Shown here: positions 21,741-31,768 of the stretch, piece by piece
Layout of the letters: each line of letters opens with the position of its first letter
Position numbering within the stretch: position 1 is the first letter of the stretch
From: Tupaia tana
Taxonomy: Eukaryota; Chordata; Mammalia; Scandentia; Tupaiidae
Direction: 5' to 3'
Assembly: GCA_026018925.1 (NCBI GenBank)
Contig: JAKSZU010000004.1
Coordinates: 108,807,498-108,871,497 of the forward strand
Length of the DNA stretch: 64,000 nucleotides
The notes under the pieces: generated by a model
Databases searched by the model: none
Told to the model about the DNA's origin: nothing
What the model saw: only the letters and a program-made list of their open reading frames with translations
Position numbers and translations under genes: made by a program

Positions 21741-23268
21741 ATTCCTCTTGGTGTGCAGATTCGGCATTGAGGATCCAGTACCGCTGCAGAGAGTCCTCTA
21801 ACCTGGTCTGTGGTGTCTTTCCCTCCCTCAGCAGACATCTGCAAGGCAGACTTACCTGCCTGACGGTGCACCAGACCTGGCCACGGCCCCTTCCAGGGTA
21901 GTCCCAGGAATGGAGCAGGGAGGCGCACCAAGGCCCAGGAGCCTGGCCCTGCCCCTTGGCTTCTCCCTGTCCTGCACAGACCTGAGAAAGAAAGCGGTGG
22001 CTGTGAGGCCTGCGGCTGCCGGGACACCAAGCCCAGCCCTGCTCCAGGCTGCGGGAACGCTTCCCGCCTTCTATTCTCTCCTCCCCGTGTCCCCAGCAGC
22101 CTCGCCATGATGGTCTACTGTGTGTGTGTGTGTGTGTGTGTGTGCACACGTGTGTGCAGACTCTCTGTGTGTTCCCGTTCTTGGGCACTCTGTAAAATGG
22201 GGAGACGAAGGCCTTATTGCTCAGCGAGCAGAAAGCATTTCTGTCTCCAGGAAGCCTGTGTCTAAATCATGAACAATCGCTGGGTATTTTCCAGCTTTTA
22301 AATCTCTTCGAGGAAATTGGAATATGACTGATCCCACCCTCGACCCAATTCCGAAGTACGTTTTTGCAGACAGATCACCTTCCTGGTTGTGTCACCCGGC
22401 CCACTTCTAACCACACTGTCTCCTTCCCTCGACCACACGCTGCCAACAAGAGCATCGCCGTCCCTTCCGTAATGAAAACGTTCCCACTGCTCTTCCACAG
22501 CGGGCTCACTTCTATTAGATATTTGGCAGTGGCATTTTACAAGGAGAAATACAAGTCGCTTTGAAAACAGATATGACATTTTTATTGATTTCGGTTCAAG
22601 TTTTATTTCTTACACATTTCCAGCATTTTTCCCCTTTTTCCTTGCAGGGAGGGGTGCGCTGCAGCACGAGGGCGGCTCGGACTCAGCGCTGTTTCCAATT
22701 ACGGAGCACCCTCCAGCCTTTCCAGACGACTGCTCCGCGTTCCCCCACCGCGAGCCCTGCCAGACAGCGCTCTCGCTTACCAAGCGCTGGCGTTCGGGCT
22801 GAGAGACAACTTCCATTATAACCTCCTGTTTTCACTCACTTATAATTGTCCAGAAATTGTCCTTTTGCTCCAAATTGTTCCGCGCTCTGTTTCCACCCCA
22901 GGGATGAGATGGCTTGGAAAGTCCGAACAGAGAGCGCTTTAGCCAGTTGGGACTCAGAGAATATCCTTCTTCCGCTAAGAAACAATGTGTATCTCTGGCT
23001 GTGGACAGTCCCCAGACAGCTGTTCCCTTATGACACTGGCTAGCTCACGTGGGTGGCCAGCCTACCCCAAGCAAGGAAGTGTCTGTGAACGGGACGGAAA
23101 TGCAGCATTTCGTTCTGCTGTACGATTTGGCGGGGGAGGGAGGGCTTATGTTATCTCAGAACAGAGACGGCCCGCTCTCGCCGGGATGAGCTGTCGGTCC
23201 GCACCGAGTGCCGTGGGTACAAGGACCTGGTTTAAATGAAGCCATTCTTGATTACGAAGTTGGGTTTG
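21741..23268. other. 1.5-kb SINE-free intergenic DNA
   Basis: A (GT)n run lies at 22120-22143. The part 22200-23230 has no repeat I recognise and balanced composition, with AT-rich blocks around 22540-22640. No exon seen. Confidence 0.4.
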
Positions 23269-23342
23269 GGGCCAGCAGGTGTCGTGGTGCTCAAAGCTCA
23301 TGGCTGACTGTGTGACTGGAGTCCCAGACCCAGACCCAGGGA
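23269..23342 (+). mobile_element. SINE A-long, first part (interrupted)
   Basis: Head GGGGCCAGCAGGTGTCGTGG to CCCAGACCCAGACCC. The rest resumes at 23607. Confidence 0.75.
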
Positions 23343-23606
23343 AGGGCCAGCACATGGTGTAGTGGCTAAGGCACTAGACTCCCACATGGCTGACAGCGGT
23401 TCAAGTCCCAGGCACAGCAGCTTGAAAATCACACTGAGCACGTGTGCATGCGTGCCCAAAATCCCAAAAGGAAAATGGAGAAGGGACTGTGGCATGGCCA
23501 TCTTCCTGGGGGGGTGGGGGTGGGAGGGGAGATTTTTCACTTCCCCTTTCCCTATCTCTCTCTGGCCAGCACACATGCCCTATGGCAAAAAACTTAAAGA
23601 AAAACA
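23343..23606 (+). mobile_element. SINE A-long nested in another SINE
   Basis: Complete copy, head AGGGCCAGCACATGGTGTAG, end CCCTATGGCAAAAAACTT. The G-rich patch at 23508-23530 is expanded. Confidence 0.85.
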
Positions 23607-23612
23607 CACTGG

Positions 23613-23648
<36 letters not shown>

Positions 23649-23745
23649 ACGTGCGCCCCAAATCCCGAGAGGAGAATGGAGGAGAAGGGAACGTGGAGTG
23701 GCCACCCCCCGGGGTGATTTCTCACTTTCCCCCTGGCTGTGAATG
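23607..23745 (+). mobile_element. SINE A-long, second part with (GT)n
   Basis: Resumes at CACACTGGGCACC, carries (GT)n at 23620-23647, then CGAGAGGAGAATGGAGGAG and GGTGATTTCTCAC. The end is lost. Confidence 0.75.
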
Positions 23746-24481
23746 AGTCATACAACTGCCTGAGCATTGATAGCCTCACCATGAGAAGGGGAATGGGCCG
23801 TGGACGGGCCCACCGTGGCAGTGCACTGAGGAAACAAGGTCGTGTACACATCCCGGGCGTGGTGTCTGGCACATGGCGGGTCTCCCAAACGTGTCACCTG
23901 GGGCGGGGGGACAGTGACAGCAGTAGAGAAGTGCACGTGTGTGGCCACGTGTCACACCTGCCAGTTGGGCCGCATCTTGGTATTTTGCCGTTCAGACCCA
24001 CTCCCGCGGCTTCTGGTAACCACGCCTCGGTTTCCACTGTCGGAGACCATCCATCCCGCTCTCAGCCCAGGTGCCTGTGTGGCCGTCCCCAGCACACTCC
24101 CACAGGTGTACCTGGGGCCCAGCTCCAAGCAGTCAGAGCTTGCAGCTCGAAGCTCCAGGGCTCCTCCTGGGCACAGGCAGGGAAAACCACCCTTTCCTCC
24201 AGGCTGGGGCCCCAGGCCTGCTAGGAGGTCTGGGTGGAGTTTCTGGTAGCCATCTTTGGTCAAGCTTGCCAAGAATGAGCCCAACCGGAGGAAAGCAGCC
24301 CGAGACATTCCAAGAGCCCTGAAGGCAAGCCCAGTGCCTAGCCCTGCCATCCTGTGCTGTGAGACAGTTTGTCTCCTTGCAAACCATGTGAGCTGGGAGA
24401 CAAGGTGGTGGGCCCACAGTGAGGAGCTGTCACGAGATGAAAATGGGTGTCCCTAAACGCAGTTGTCAGAAGCAATTTCTT
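23746..24481. other. Intergenic DNA, nothing recognised
   Basis: Frames are open on both strands around 23840-24350 because of GC content, with no recognisable protein. Confidence 0.4.
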
Positions 24482-24749
24482 GGGACCAGCAGTTGGCATA
24501 ATGGCTACTTCACTGAACTCCCGCATAGTCGACCACAGTTCGAATCCCAGACCTGGTGGCTTACACTTACAGCGAGTGCGTGTGCATGCATGCCCAAGAT
24601 CTCAAGAGGAGAATGGAGGAGAAGGGATTATGGCGTGGCCATCCCCCTGGGGGGTGATTTCTCGCTTTCTGTCTCTCTGTCTCTGTCTTTCTGGTGAGCG
24701 CACGCGCCCTATAGCAAAAACCTCTCAAAAAAAAAAAAAAAAAAAAAAA
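24482..24749 (+). mobile_element. SINE A-long, young, pure A tail
   Basis: 23-base A run at 24727-24749. Imperfect duplication AGCAATTTCTT / AGCAGTTTTTCTT. Confidence 0.93.
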
Positions 24750-25521
24750 GCAGTTTTTCTTCAGCAGCTTCCCCCTGCACCCGAGCAGAACCGTGCCGCA
24801 CCATGGCGGGCAGCAGTGAAATGGAGGGAGCAGAGACAGCCATCCGGAGACAGGGGCTTCCAGCATAAACGGCGCTCTGCCCGGTGTTTGCCGTAAACCC
24901 ACCTATTCTCGCCTCCTGGTGCCCACAGCTGCAGAGGGGGGCTTGCTCCGACATCTGCAGGCAGGGTGACAGTGCCTGCTACCACCCTTCCGTGGACACA
25001 CAAAACCCACCCTTCGGCCAGGTTCTGTGCCCAGTGTGGAGGGAACACACAGCTTGGGGCTGAGGACCAGACTGGAAGGCGGTGAACAGCCGAGCAAGGA
25101 CCCACGGCGGGACAGCTCTGCAAATGCTCTTTCCTACGAAGCACCACTAGTGTCCTCGTGGGCGGTGTCACAGATGTCATACGAAGACGGACGATATCGG
25201 GGTCCTTGGGGGAATCAGAAATGCGTGTCATTTGCCATCTGGGAAGATCAGTCTACTGTATTTGCTTATATGCTGTATAGTAAAATAATAATAACGGAAT
25301 TTCTTTTCATATGTTTGAAGAAAAAGAAAACAGTTTGAGTTGCGTCTCTGCCATCGACATCAGTCTTCTTTGGACCAGAAGCTCAAGCCTGAAAGCTCCT
25401 CAGGGAAGAGGTGACGCCTACCCTCCTGGCCAGCACAGCTCCCTTCCCTGGGAGCTGCCCATCACGCACCTTTCAGCCATGGGTGGGGGTGTTTCCTTCC
25501 TATTAGAAACCTCTATTTCTC
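24750..25521. other. Intergenic DNA, nothing recognised
   Basis: GC-rich to about 25120, AT-rich 25240-25330. No repeat or exon named. Confidence 0.4.
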
Positions 25522-25784
25522 GGGACCAGCAGATGGTGTAATGGTTACATTGCTAGACTCCCATGTAGTCGACTACGGTTCAAGTCCTAGACCCAGCGCC
25601 GGGCACATGTGCATGCATGCCCAAAATTCTGAAAGGAGAATAAAGGAGAAGGGATTGTGGCATGGCCATGCTCCTGGGGGGTGGGAGGATTTCTTGCTTT
25701 CTGTCTCTCTGTCTCTATCTCTATCTCTCCAGTGAGCACACATGCCCTGTAGCAAAAATCTCTCTCTGAAAAAAGAAAGAAATC
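25522..25784 (+). mobile_element. SINE A-long
   Basis: Head GGGACCAGCAGATGGTGTAA. A short deletion follows the B box (ACCCAGCGCCGGG). End CCCTGTAGCAAAAATC. Confidence 0.9.
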
Positions 25785-25953
25785 TTAATTTTTCTATTAA
25801 AGCTTCTCTTAAACACACACCCAGCAATGAGGCAGAGCTCTAGAAAACACGTACTTCTCTGCCTCTAACTTGCCCTAGCTCTGGATAAGTCTCCTTGCTC
25901 TGTGGGTCTCTAGGACTCGGCAGCTAAATCAGACAGATATAAAAGTGGCCATG

Positions 25954-26101
25954 GGGCCAGCAGGAGGCGAGGGGGTGAAGGAGCTCAACTCCCACACGGC
26001 TGACCACGGCTCGAGTCCCAGACCTGGTGGCTTACTTTCTCACTTTCTCTCTCTCTGGTGAGTGCATGTGTCCTGTAGCCAATTTTTAAAAATAACAATA
26101 A
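25954..26101 (+). mobile_element. SINE A-short, part 1 (host of a younger SINE)
   Basis: Head GGGGCCAGCAGGAGGCGAGG, CT tract, AAAAATAACAATAA. It continues at 26396-26440 with GGATGATAAATAAAATTAAA. Confidence 0.87.
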
Positions 26102-26382
26102 TGGGGACTAGCAGTTAGCGTAATGGCTATGTCGCTGGACTCCCACGTAGTCGACCGCGGTTTGCATCCTGGACCCGGTGGGTTAAAACTCACGCCGGGC
26201 GCGTGTGCGTGCGTGCCCAAGATCCCGAGAGGAGAATGGAGGAGAAGGGATTGTAACGTGGCCATCCTCCCGGGGGGTGATTTCTCGCTTTCTGTCTCTC
26301 TGTCTCTCTCTGTCTGTCTGGCGAGTGCATGCGCCCTATAGCAAAAACCTCTCAAAAAAAAAAAAAAAAGAAAGAAAGAAAG
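26102..26382 (+). mobile_element. SINE A-long, young, inside an A-short SINE
   Basis: Exact 13-base target duplication AAAATAACAATAA at 26089-26101 and 26383-26395. A tail with GAAA repeats. Confidence 0.95.
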
Positions 26383-26395
26383 AAAATAACAATAA

Positions 26396-26440
26396 GGATG
26401 ATAAATAAAATTAAATGAGTAATTAAAAAAGAAGAAGAAG
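26396..26440 (+). mobile_element. SINE A-short, part 2
   Basis: Tail segment of the copy begun at 25954; ends in GAAGAAGAAG. Confidence 0.8.
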
Positions 26441-26584
26441 AAGTGGCTGCTGAAGCCTGATATCCGCGAGGATAATTCGGAGGAGACAGGGACCGAGGAC
26501 CACGTCTGCTCTCTTGGTGATGGGGGGAAGGTGAGAGCGCGAGGTTGAGAGTATGGCTCTCGAATCAGACAGGCTACGGTGACG

Positions 26585-26810
26585 TCTAAGTTTGTTTATC
26601 CGTGACAGAGGGCGCATGCACACACGTGAGGGGAGAGAGGCACCCCAGCGTGGTCTCATCACGTGGTCCTGCCCTTTGCCCAGCCCTCCAGCTCACCAGG
26701 ATCTTGAGCACATGCATGTGTCTGGCATGTTTCGGTTGCACCAGGATCCAAACCTGCAGTCAGCCTGTGGTCTCCAGCACACGACTGCCTGTGCCACCAA
26801 GGCCGGGCTT
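26585..26810 (-). mobile_element. SINE family C, copy 1
   Basis: On the minus strand it has a tRNA-like head close to family A, then a body with CTGGTGAGCTGGAGGGCTGG and a CTCACGTGTGTGCATGCGCC end. The same body occurs at 62330-62520. Confidence 0.55.
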
Positions 26811-26905
26811 GCTTTTTTTGCGTGTGCGTGAAGTCTTGCTCTTGCGATCCTTCCGCCTCGGCTTCCCAGAGGGACTCCGGGGTGACCCACCATCCCCGGC
26901 TCAAG
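26811..26905 (-). mobile_element. 7SL RNA-derived (Alu/B1-like) SINE fragment
   Basis: Minus-strand reading runs GCCGGGGATGGTGGGTCACC, then GGGAAGCCGAGGCGGAAGG and ATCGCAAGAG. This matches the 5' Alu domain of 7SL RNA (GCCGGGCGCGGTGG, GGAGGCTGAGG, GGATCGCTTGAG) in order and spacing, with a T run on the plus strand at its 3' end. It is the only such copy I see in the window. Confidence 0.6.
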
Positions 26906-26914
26906 GGGTGTCAC

Positions 26915-27055
26915 CGCGGGTCTGGACGGGCCTCACACTCCACACGGCATGTGCCTGAGCCCACAGGCTGCTTCTCTCGCACTCTCTCTCTCTCTTTTTG
27001 TCTCCATCACTCATAGGAAGTGGATGGATAAAATTTTTATATATAAAAAAAGAAA
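26915..27055 (+). mobile_element. SINE A-short, diverged
   Basis: GGCTGCTTCTCTCGCACTCT then a CT tract and AAATTTTTATATATAAAAA. The head is barely recognisable. Confidence 0.45.
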
Positions 27056-28342
27056 ATGTCAAGAAACACAAGAGAAGAGCGAGCAAAGGGCACACTGTAG
27101 ACCGCACAGCTCAGTGTGCTCGGAGGCCTGGAGCCGAGCGCCGCAGACCGGGTGGCTGAGAACAGAGCTCTCACCCCTCCGTCCTGGAGGCCGACATCCA
27201 AGGGACGGCAGCAGCAGGCTTGCTGTCTGAGGGGGCTGCTCCCCCGTGACGGTGGAGACCTGGCAGCTTCCGGCTGGGGTCCCCTTTAGCTAGCTGGGCC
27301 AGGCGGGCAAGGAAAACACGCTTTCCTCCTGATCTGGCTCCCGGGACTCTCCATCCCTTCCAGGGCCCGTTTCCTCAGCGTCTGAGGCAAAACACTCCAT
27401 TGAGTGGTACTTTTTAGGAATGAGTATCTGGCCAGGGTACAATACTCTCTCAGTCTATTTGAGGTTCATTTTCAGACTCTTCTTTTTGCTTTAAATTTTT
27501 CAAATCCCATCCTGCCTAGGCCTCCTGGAAGCCGCTTACCAGCAAGGTGCGTGTGATGCCCTGGGCCGGCAGCAGAGGGCGCCCGAGCGCAGCCACCTCG
27601 GCGCCCGGGTCGGGCTGGGAGCGGGTTGCCCGCCTGCAGCTGCAGGACCGCGGAACCTCCTCCAGGGAGCCAGCGGCCGAGCCAGTGCCTCCGCGGTGCG
27701 TGGCCAGAGGTGGCTGTGTGCTGCCGCGCTGTCCCGCTGACGGCGTGGAGCTTCCGTGAGAGCTGCTGTTCCCTGGCTGAGAGAGTCTGGGTGTCCCAGG
27801 CTCCTCCTTCCCCTAGCGGAGGCCGTTCCCGGTGGCCTTCCCTGCCTGCCCTGGAGGGAGACTGGGCGGGAGCATCGAGCTCGCTGTGCACCGCCCGTCT
27901 GCCCGGAAGGCCCCGACTTCCCCGCGTGAGGGCCCGTCTTCCTGCCGCTGCAAAGGCGTCGGTGGGTATGTCCTGAAGCCTCGCGACCGGGTGGGAGAGG
28001 CTTCAACAGAACTCGGGCCAGTTGTTAGTTGCAGATGTGGCAGGAGACAGCCATGCGTAGACAGCAGGTTTGGTTTCGGGGAAATTGAAATGTCCTTCAG
28101 CTCCGAGGGTACGCAGTGAGGGAGGAAGGCAAGGACCAGCCGGAGTCCGGCGTGTACAAAAACAAAACAGAAAAAAACCTTAAATTCAGTAAATAAAAAA
28201 TAATACAGATTTCCAAAATCAATGCAGACAAGTATTTGCATAGCATTTCATCATATTAAGCATTTGTTATTAGTAACCTAGTTATGGTTCGAAGTCTATG
28301 GGAGGAGGGGTATAGGTTTTATGCAACGCTCCACCATTTTCT
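27056..28342. other. Intergenic DNA with a CpG-rich segment and CTCF-like motif
   Basis: About 27540-27970 is GC- and CpG-rich. CAGCAGAGGGCGCC at 27570-27583 resembles the core CTCF motif. No exon similarity is seen on either strand. An AT-rich stretch follows from 28150. Confidence 0.45.
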
Positions 28343-28593
28343 AGAGAGGCTTTTGCTATAGGGCACGTGCACTCGCCAGAGAGACAGAGACAGAGCGACA
28401 GGGAGACAGAAAGCGAGAAATCACCCCTCAGGGGGGATGGCCATGCCGCAATCCCTTCTCCTCCATTCTCCTCTCAGCGTCTTGGGCACACTCTCACGTG
28501 CCTGGCGTGACTTTGAAGTCAAGTCCAGGACTCGAACCACAGTCGACTACACGGAAGCCCGGTGACATAACCTTTACGTCATCTGGTGGGCCC
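28343..28593 (-). mobile_element. SINE A-long
   Basis: AGAGGCTTTTGCTATAGGGC to CATCTGGTGGGCCC. No T tail is left. Confidence 0.88.
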
Positions 28594-29469
28594 ACTACTT
28601 AGTCATGTTCTGTAAGTCAATGGAACGTCCTCGGACTCTGGCATCTTCAGAGGTCCTGGAATCGGCCTCCTTCAGATGTTGAGGCCAGCTGCAGTGGGTT
28701 CTAGGTAGACGAGGATGGTGTGGGAGTCTGCGTCGCTGGGCATTATCGTAGTTATTATTTCATGAATTAATCATACAGAATCCTGCGATCATTTTTCTCT
28801 AAACCAGCTCTAGTGACAAACCTAAGAGGACTAGCCAAAAAAAAAATCGCTGTAGCGAAACTCCTGAAGGAAACATTAGCTAAATGTTAATTTGTTTACC
28901 CAGATTCCGCAGATTAAAAACACCCTTCCTTTTGATTTTACATTCGCTCTCATATTTCCCAGTCCCTCAGCCTACTGCTATTTCTTGGGTACAGAATACA
29001 AAAGCTAGCCGAGAACATATGCCCCAAGGTCTCGGGGTCTGCGGGCCTGCTGCAGAGTAGCTGTGAGGTTCGTACTGGTCACCGTGGGGCCCTGGGACAA
29101 GCCAGCACACCCCTCGAGTATTCGATGCTTCCCATGTAAATGGGTCCCACACCAGCCCCCCACGTCCCCCGTCCAGCTCTGAATGTGCCCCGTGAACTCC
29201 GAGCACTGCAGGTCACCTCCACGGATTAGCCCGGTCCTGAGCTTTCTCTCCCCTCAGGTACAAGTTCCCCCAAAACAAAGAGCGTGCCTCCACTTCTTGG
29301 GTGGCTGCCCCCTGTGCCCATGAGGCGTGACCTGGCAGACAGTACAGCCCCCTCCTCACCAGTCTTCCAGAGGCACGCTCCTGGCCACGGCCCCGCAGGG
29401 AGGCTCCAGACTCGCTCTGAGGCCCCGCGTTTGCAGTGGGCTGACCCATACTGGAACGGGACAGAGGCG
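28594..29469. other. Intergenic DNA, nothing recognised
   Basis: AT-rich 28740-28960, then GC-rich. No named repeat. Confidence 0.4.
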
Positions 29470-29472
29470 CCA

Positions 29473-29503
29473 ACAGCATTCAGCCCTTTTTTTTCATGTG
29501 TAT

Positions 29504-29542
<39 letters not shown>

Positions 29543-29742
29543 TTTCATGAGAGAGAGAGTCAGAGTCAGAGAGAGACAGAGACAGAACGAGATGGCATCC
29601 CAACGGGGTCTTCACTCCGTGATGCACCTCCAGCCTCAGCCAGCCTGGGTCATGGCTTGCACGGGAGGCCTGGACCTGGACCCAGGACTCTCCCATGTGG
29701 TCCATCGGCGTGTTACCCCTGGGCCACCGTCTGGCCTCCTCA
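29473..29742 (-). mobile_element. SINE family B, best copy
   Basis: The minus strand starts with the head GGAGGCCAGACGGTGGCCCA. The body has GAGTGAAGACCCCGTTGGG, followed by CT-rich sequence and a (TAAA)n tail (plus-strand TTTA repeats 29503-29546). Confidence 0.65.
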
Positions 29743-29745
29743 GTC

Positions 29746-30004
29746 TTTTTTATTTTTTTAAGGTTTTTGGCTTAGGGTACATGTGCTCACCAGGGAGAAA
29801 AAGAGAGACAGTGAGAGGGGGGGCGAGAAACCATCCCCCAGGGAGGATGGCCATGCCACAATCCTTCTCCCTCATCCCGTTCCTGGGATTCTTGGCACGC
29901 ACACATGCTCCTGGCGTGGTTTTCAAGCTGTCAGGTCCAGGACCCGAGCCGCAGTTGGCCACATGAAAGCCCAGCGCCTTAACCACGACACCTCCTCCTG
30001 GCCC
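29746..30004 (-). mobile_element. SINE A-long
   Basis: TTTTTTAAGGTTTTTGGCTTAGGG end to CCTCCTGGCCCC head. G run at 29817-29823. It directly follows the family B copy. Confidence 0.85.
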
Positions 30005-30215
30005 CTCCAAGTCTACGGAATGCCAGCTTTGGGCTGGGCAGTCGCAGAGTGGCTGTGGACCCGTGGTTGGCCCGGTTCCTGGCCGGTGTCCAGAGACCTC
30101 CCTGATACACCAGGCACGCCCCCGCCCACTGTCCGGGGCTGGCTGAGCCTGGGGCGGATCGTGGTGTGGGACCTTGCTGGGCAGTCTCTCTTGGAAGAGA
30201 TGAATAAATAAACTT
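30005..30215 (+). mobile_element. SINE family B
   Basis: Weak head, then GGGGCTGGCTGAGCCTGGGG and TCTCTTGGAAGAGATGAATA. Confidence 0.5.
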
Positions 30216-30325
30216 AAAACAAAGAATAGAAAAGAAAAGAAAGAAAAGAGAAGAAAAAGAAGAAAAAGAAGAAAAGGAAAGGAAAGGAAAGGAAAGGAAA
30301 GGAAAGGAAAGGAAAGGAAAGGATA
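30216..30325. repeat. Purine-rich microsatellite (GGAAA)n
   Basis: GAAAA/GAAGAA variants pass into pure GGAAA repeats at about 30275-30321. It grew from the tail of the SINE upstream. Confidence 0.9.
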
Positions 30326-30639
30326 GAGGCCCCACTGCCCTCTCACAGGGGGCTGTCCTCACAGTCCACACGGGCTTCCTCATGGTCAGCGCTGGTAAAG
30401 ATGACAGCAACTTCCTCCCACGTACTGAGAAGATCCACCTTCGAACACAAGAGTTAAGCCCAAACCGCAGATCAGTTTTGCGATTCCTTGGACAGTACAT
30501 GGGATGACCTGGGCCAGGCTGCAGAGTAAAATGCTCTGGAAATCTCCACAAACCACGAACAACCAAGTGTTCTCTGTTTCCCAGGAATATGTACAACTAT
30601 TACATGTCAATTACAATTATAATGAGAATTTTCTTAACA

Positions 30640-30870
30640 GTTGTGCCATAGGAACTTGCCAGAGAGACAGAGACAGAGAGAGGGAAAATGAGAAATCACC
30701 CCCCAGGGGGATGGCCATGCCTCATCCCTTGTCCTCCATTCTGCTCCTGGGATTTTGGGCAACCACAAACACATGCCCCACATGATTTTCAAGCCACCGG
30801 GTCTAGGACCCAAACCACAGTAGGCCATGTGGGAGTCCAGTGCCTTAACCTCTATGCCACCTGTTAGCCC
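30640..30870 (-). mobile_element. SINE A-long
   Basis: GTGCCATAGGAACTTGCCAG end, GATTTTCAAGCCACCGGGTC, and head end CACCTGTTAGCCCC. Confidence 0.86.
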
Positions 30871-30999
30871 CGTCATCAGGAATGTTTCCCCCAAGACTGT
30901 TTTCATTACAATCTCACTTTTCATCAGAAGCTGAGTGAATGTCTTTGTCCAGCTTCTGTGCTGGCCGCTGAGCCGCATTCACAGCGCCCGTGATCCTCG

Positions 31000-31135
31000 C
31001 GAGAGTCCTGCAGCGCCGAGGGTGTGTGAGTCCACCTCACGGGTAAGGCGATGGAGGCTCGGCAAGGCCTAAGCCCATCGTGGCTACCAAAGCCAGGGAC
31101 TGAACCCAAGCACGCCTGTGCCAAAGCACATGCGC
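31000..31135 (-). mobile_element. Possible MIR element
   Basis: CACGGGTAAGGCGATGGAGG then GCCAGGGACTGAACCCA has the order of reverse MIR. Diverged. Confidence 0.4.
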
Positions 31136-31162
31136 TTACAGTGGGTTTTATGCAACATCTAT

Positions 31163-31368
31163 CTTTTAAAAAATTATTTATTTAATTTCATTTATTATTA
31201 TTATTTTCATTTTTAAAATTTGCTTTAGCACACATGAGCTCACTGAGAGAGAGAGAGAGGGAGGGAGAAAGGGAAAGAGAGAGAAAGCAAGCCGCTAGGT
31301 CTGAACTCAAACCGAGGTCAGCCATGTGGGAGTCCAGTGCCTTAACCACCGTGCCACCCGCTGGCCCC
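31163..31368 (-). mobile_element. SINE A-short
   Basis: TTATTTAATTTCATTTATTA end, GAAAGCAAGCCGC, head end CACCCGCTGGCCCC. Confidence 0.87.
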
Positions 31369-31526
31369 GCCACTTTGATCTTTTTGTCCTGGAAGGTGGG
31401 TGTTACCTGACTTTTGCAAACAAGGAGAGGACAGGAGAGCCAGAGAAATGAAGCACCTCTCCCCCAGGCACAAGACGCAATGGTGTCCCTGGGATTTGGT
31501 CGCGTTGCAAAGTATTAAGAAGTTTA

Positions 31527-31768
31527 GGACCAGCAGGTTGGGGTAGTTAAGGCGCTGGACCCCTACATGGCTAAGCACGGTTTGAGTCCTAGATCTAGCA
31601 GCTTGGAAATTGCAGCAGGTATATGCGTGCCCCAAATCCCAAGAGACTGGAGAAGGGATTGTGGCATGGCCATCCCCCTGGGGAGTGATTTCTCTCTCTC
31701 TCTGTCTCTCTGTCTTTCTCCAGGAGTGCACATGCCCTATGGCAAAAACCTAAAAAAGAAAAGAAATT
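31527..31768 (+). mobile_element. SINE A-long, body deletion
   Basis: The core is shortened to AAGAGACTGGAGAAGGGATT. End CCCTATGGCAAAAACC. Confidence 0.86.
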
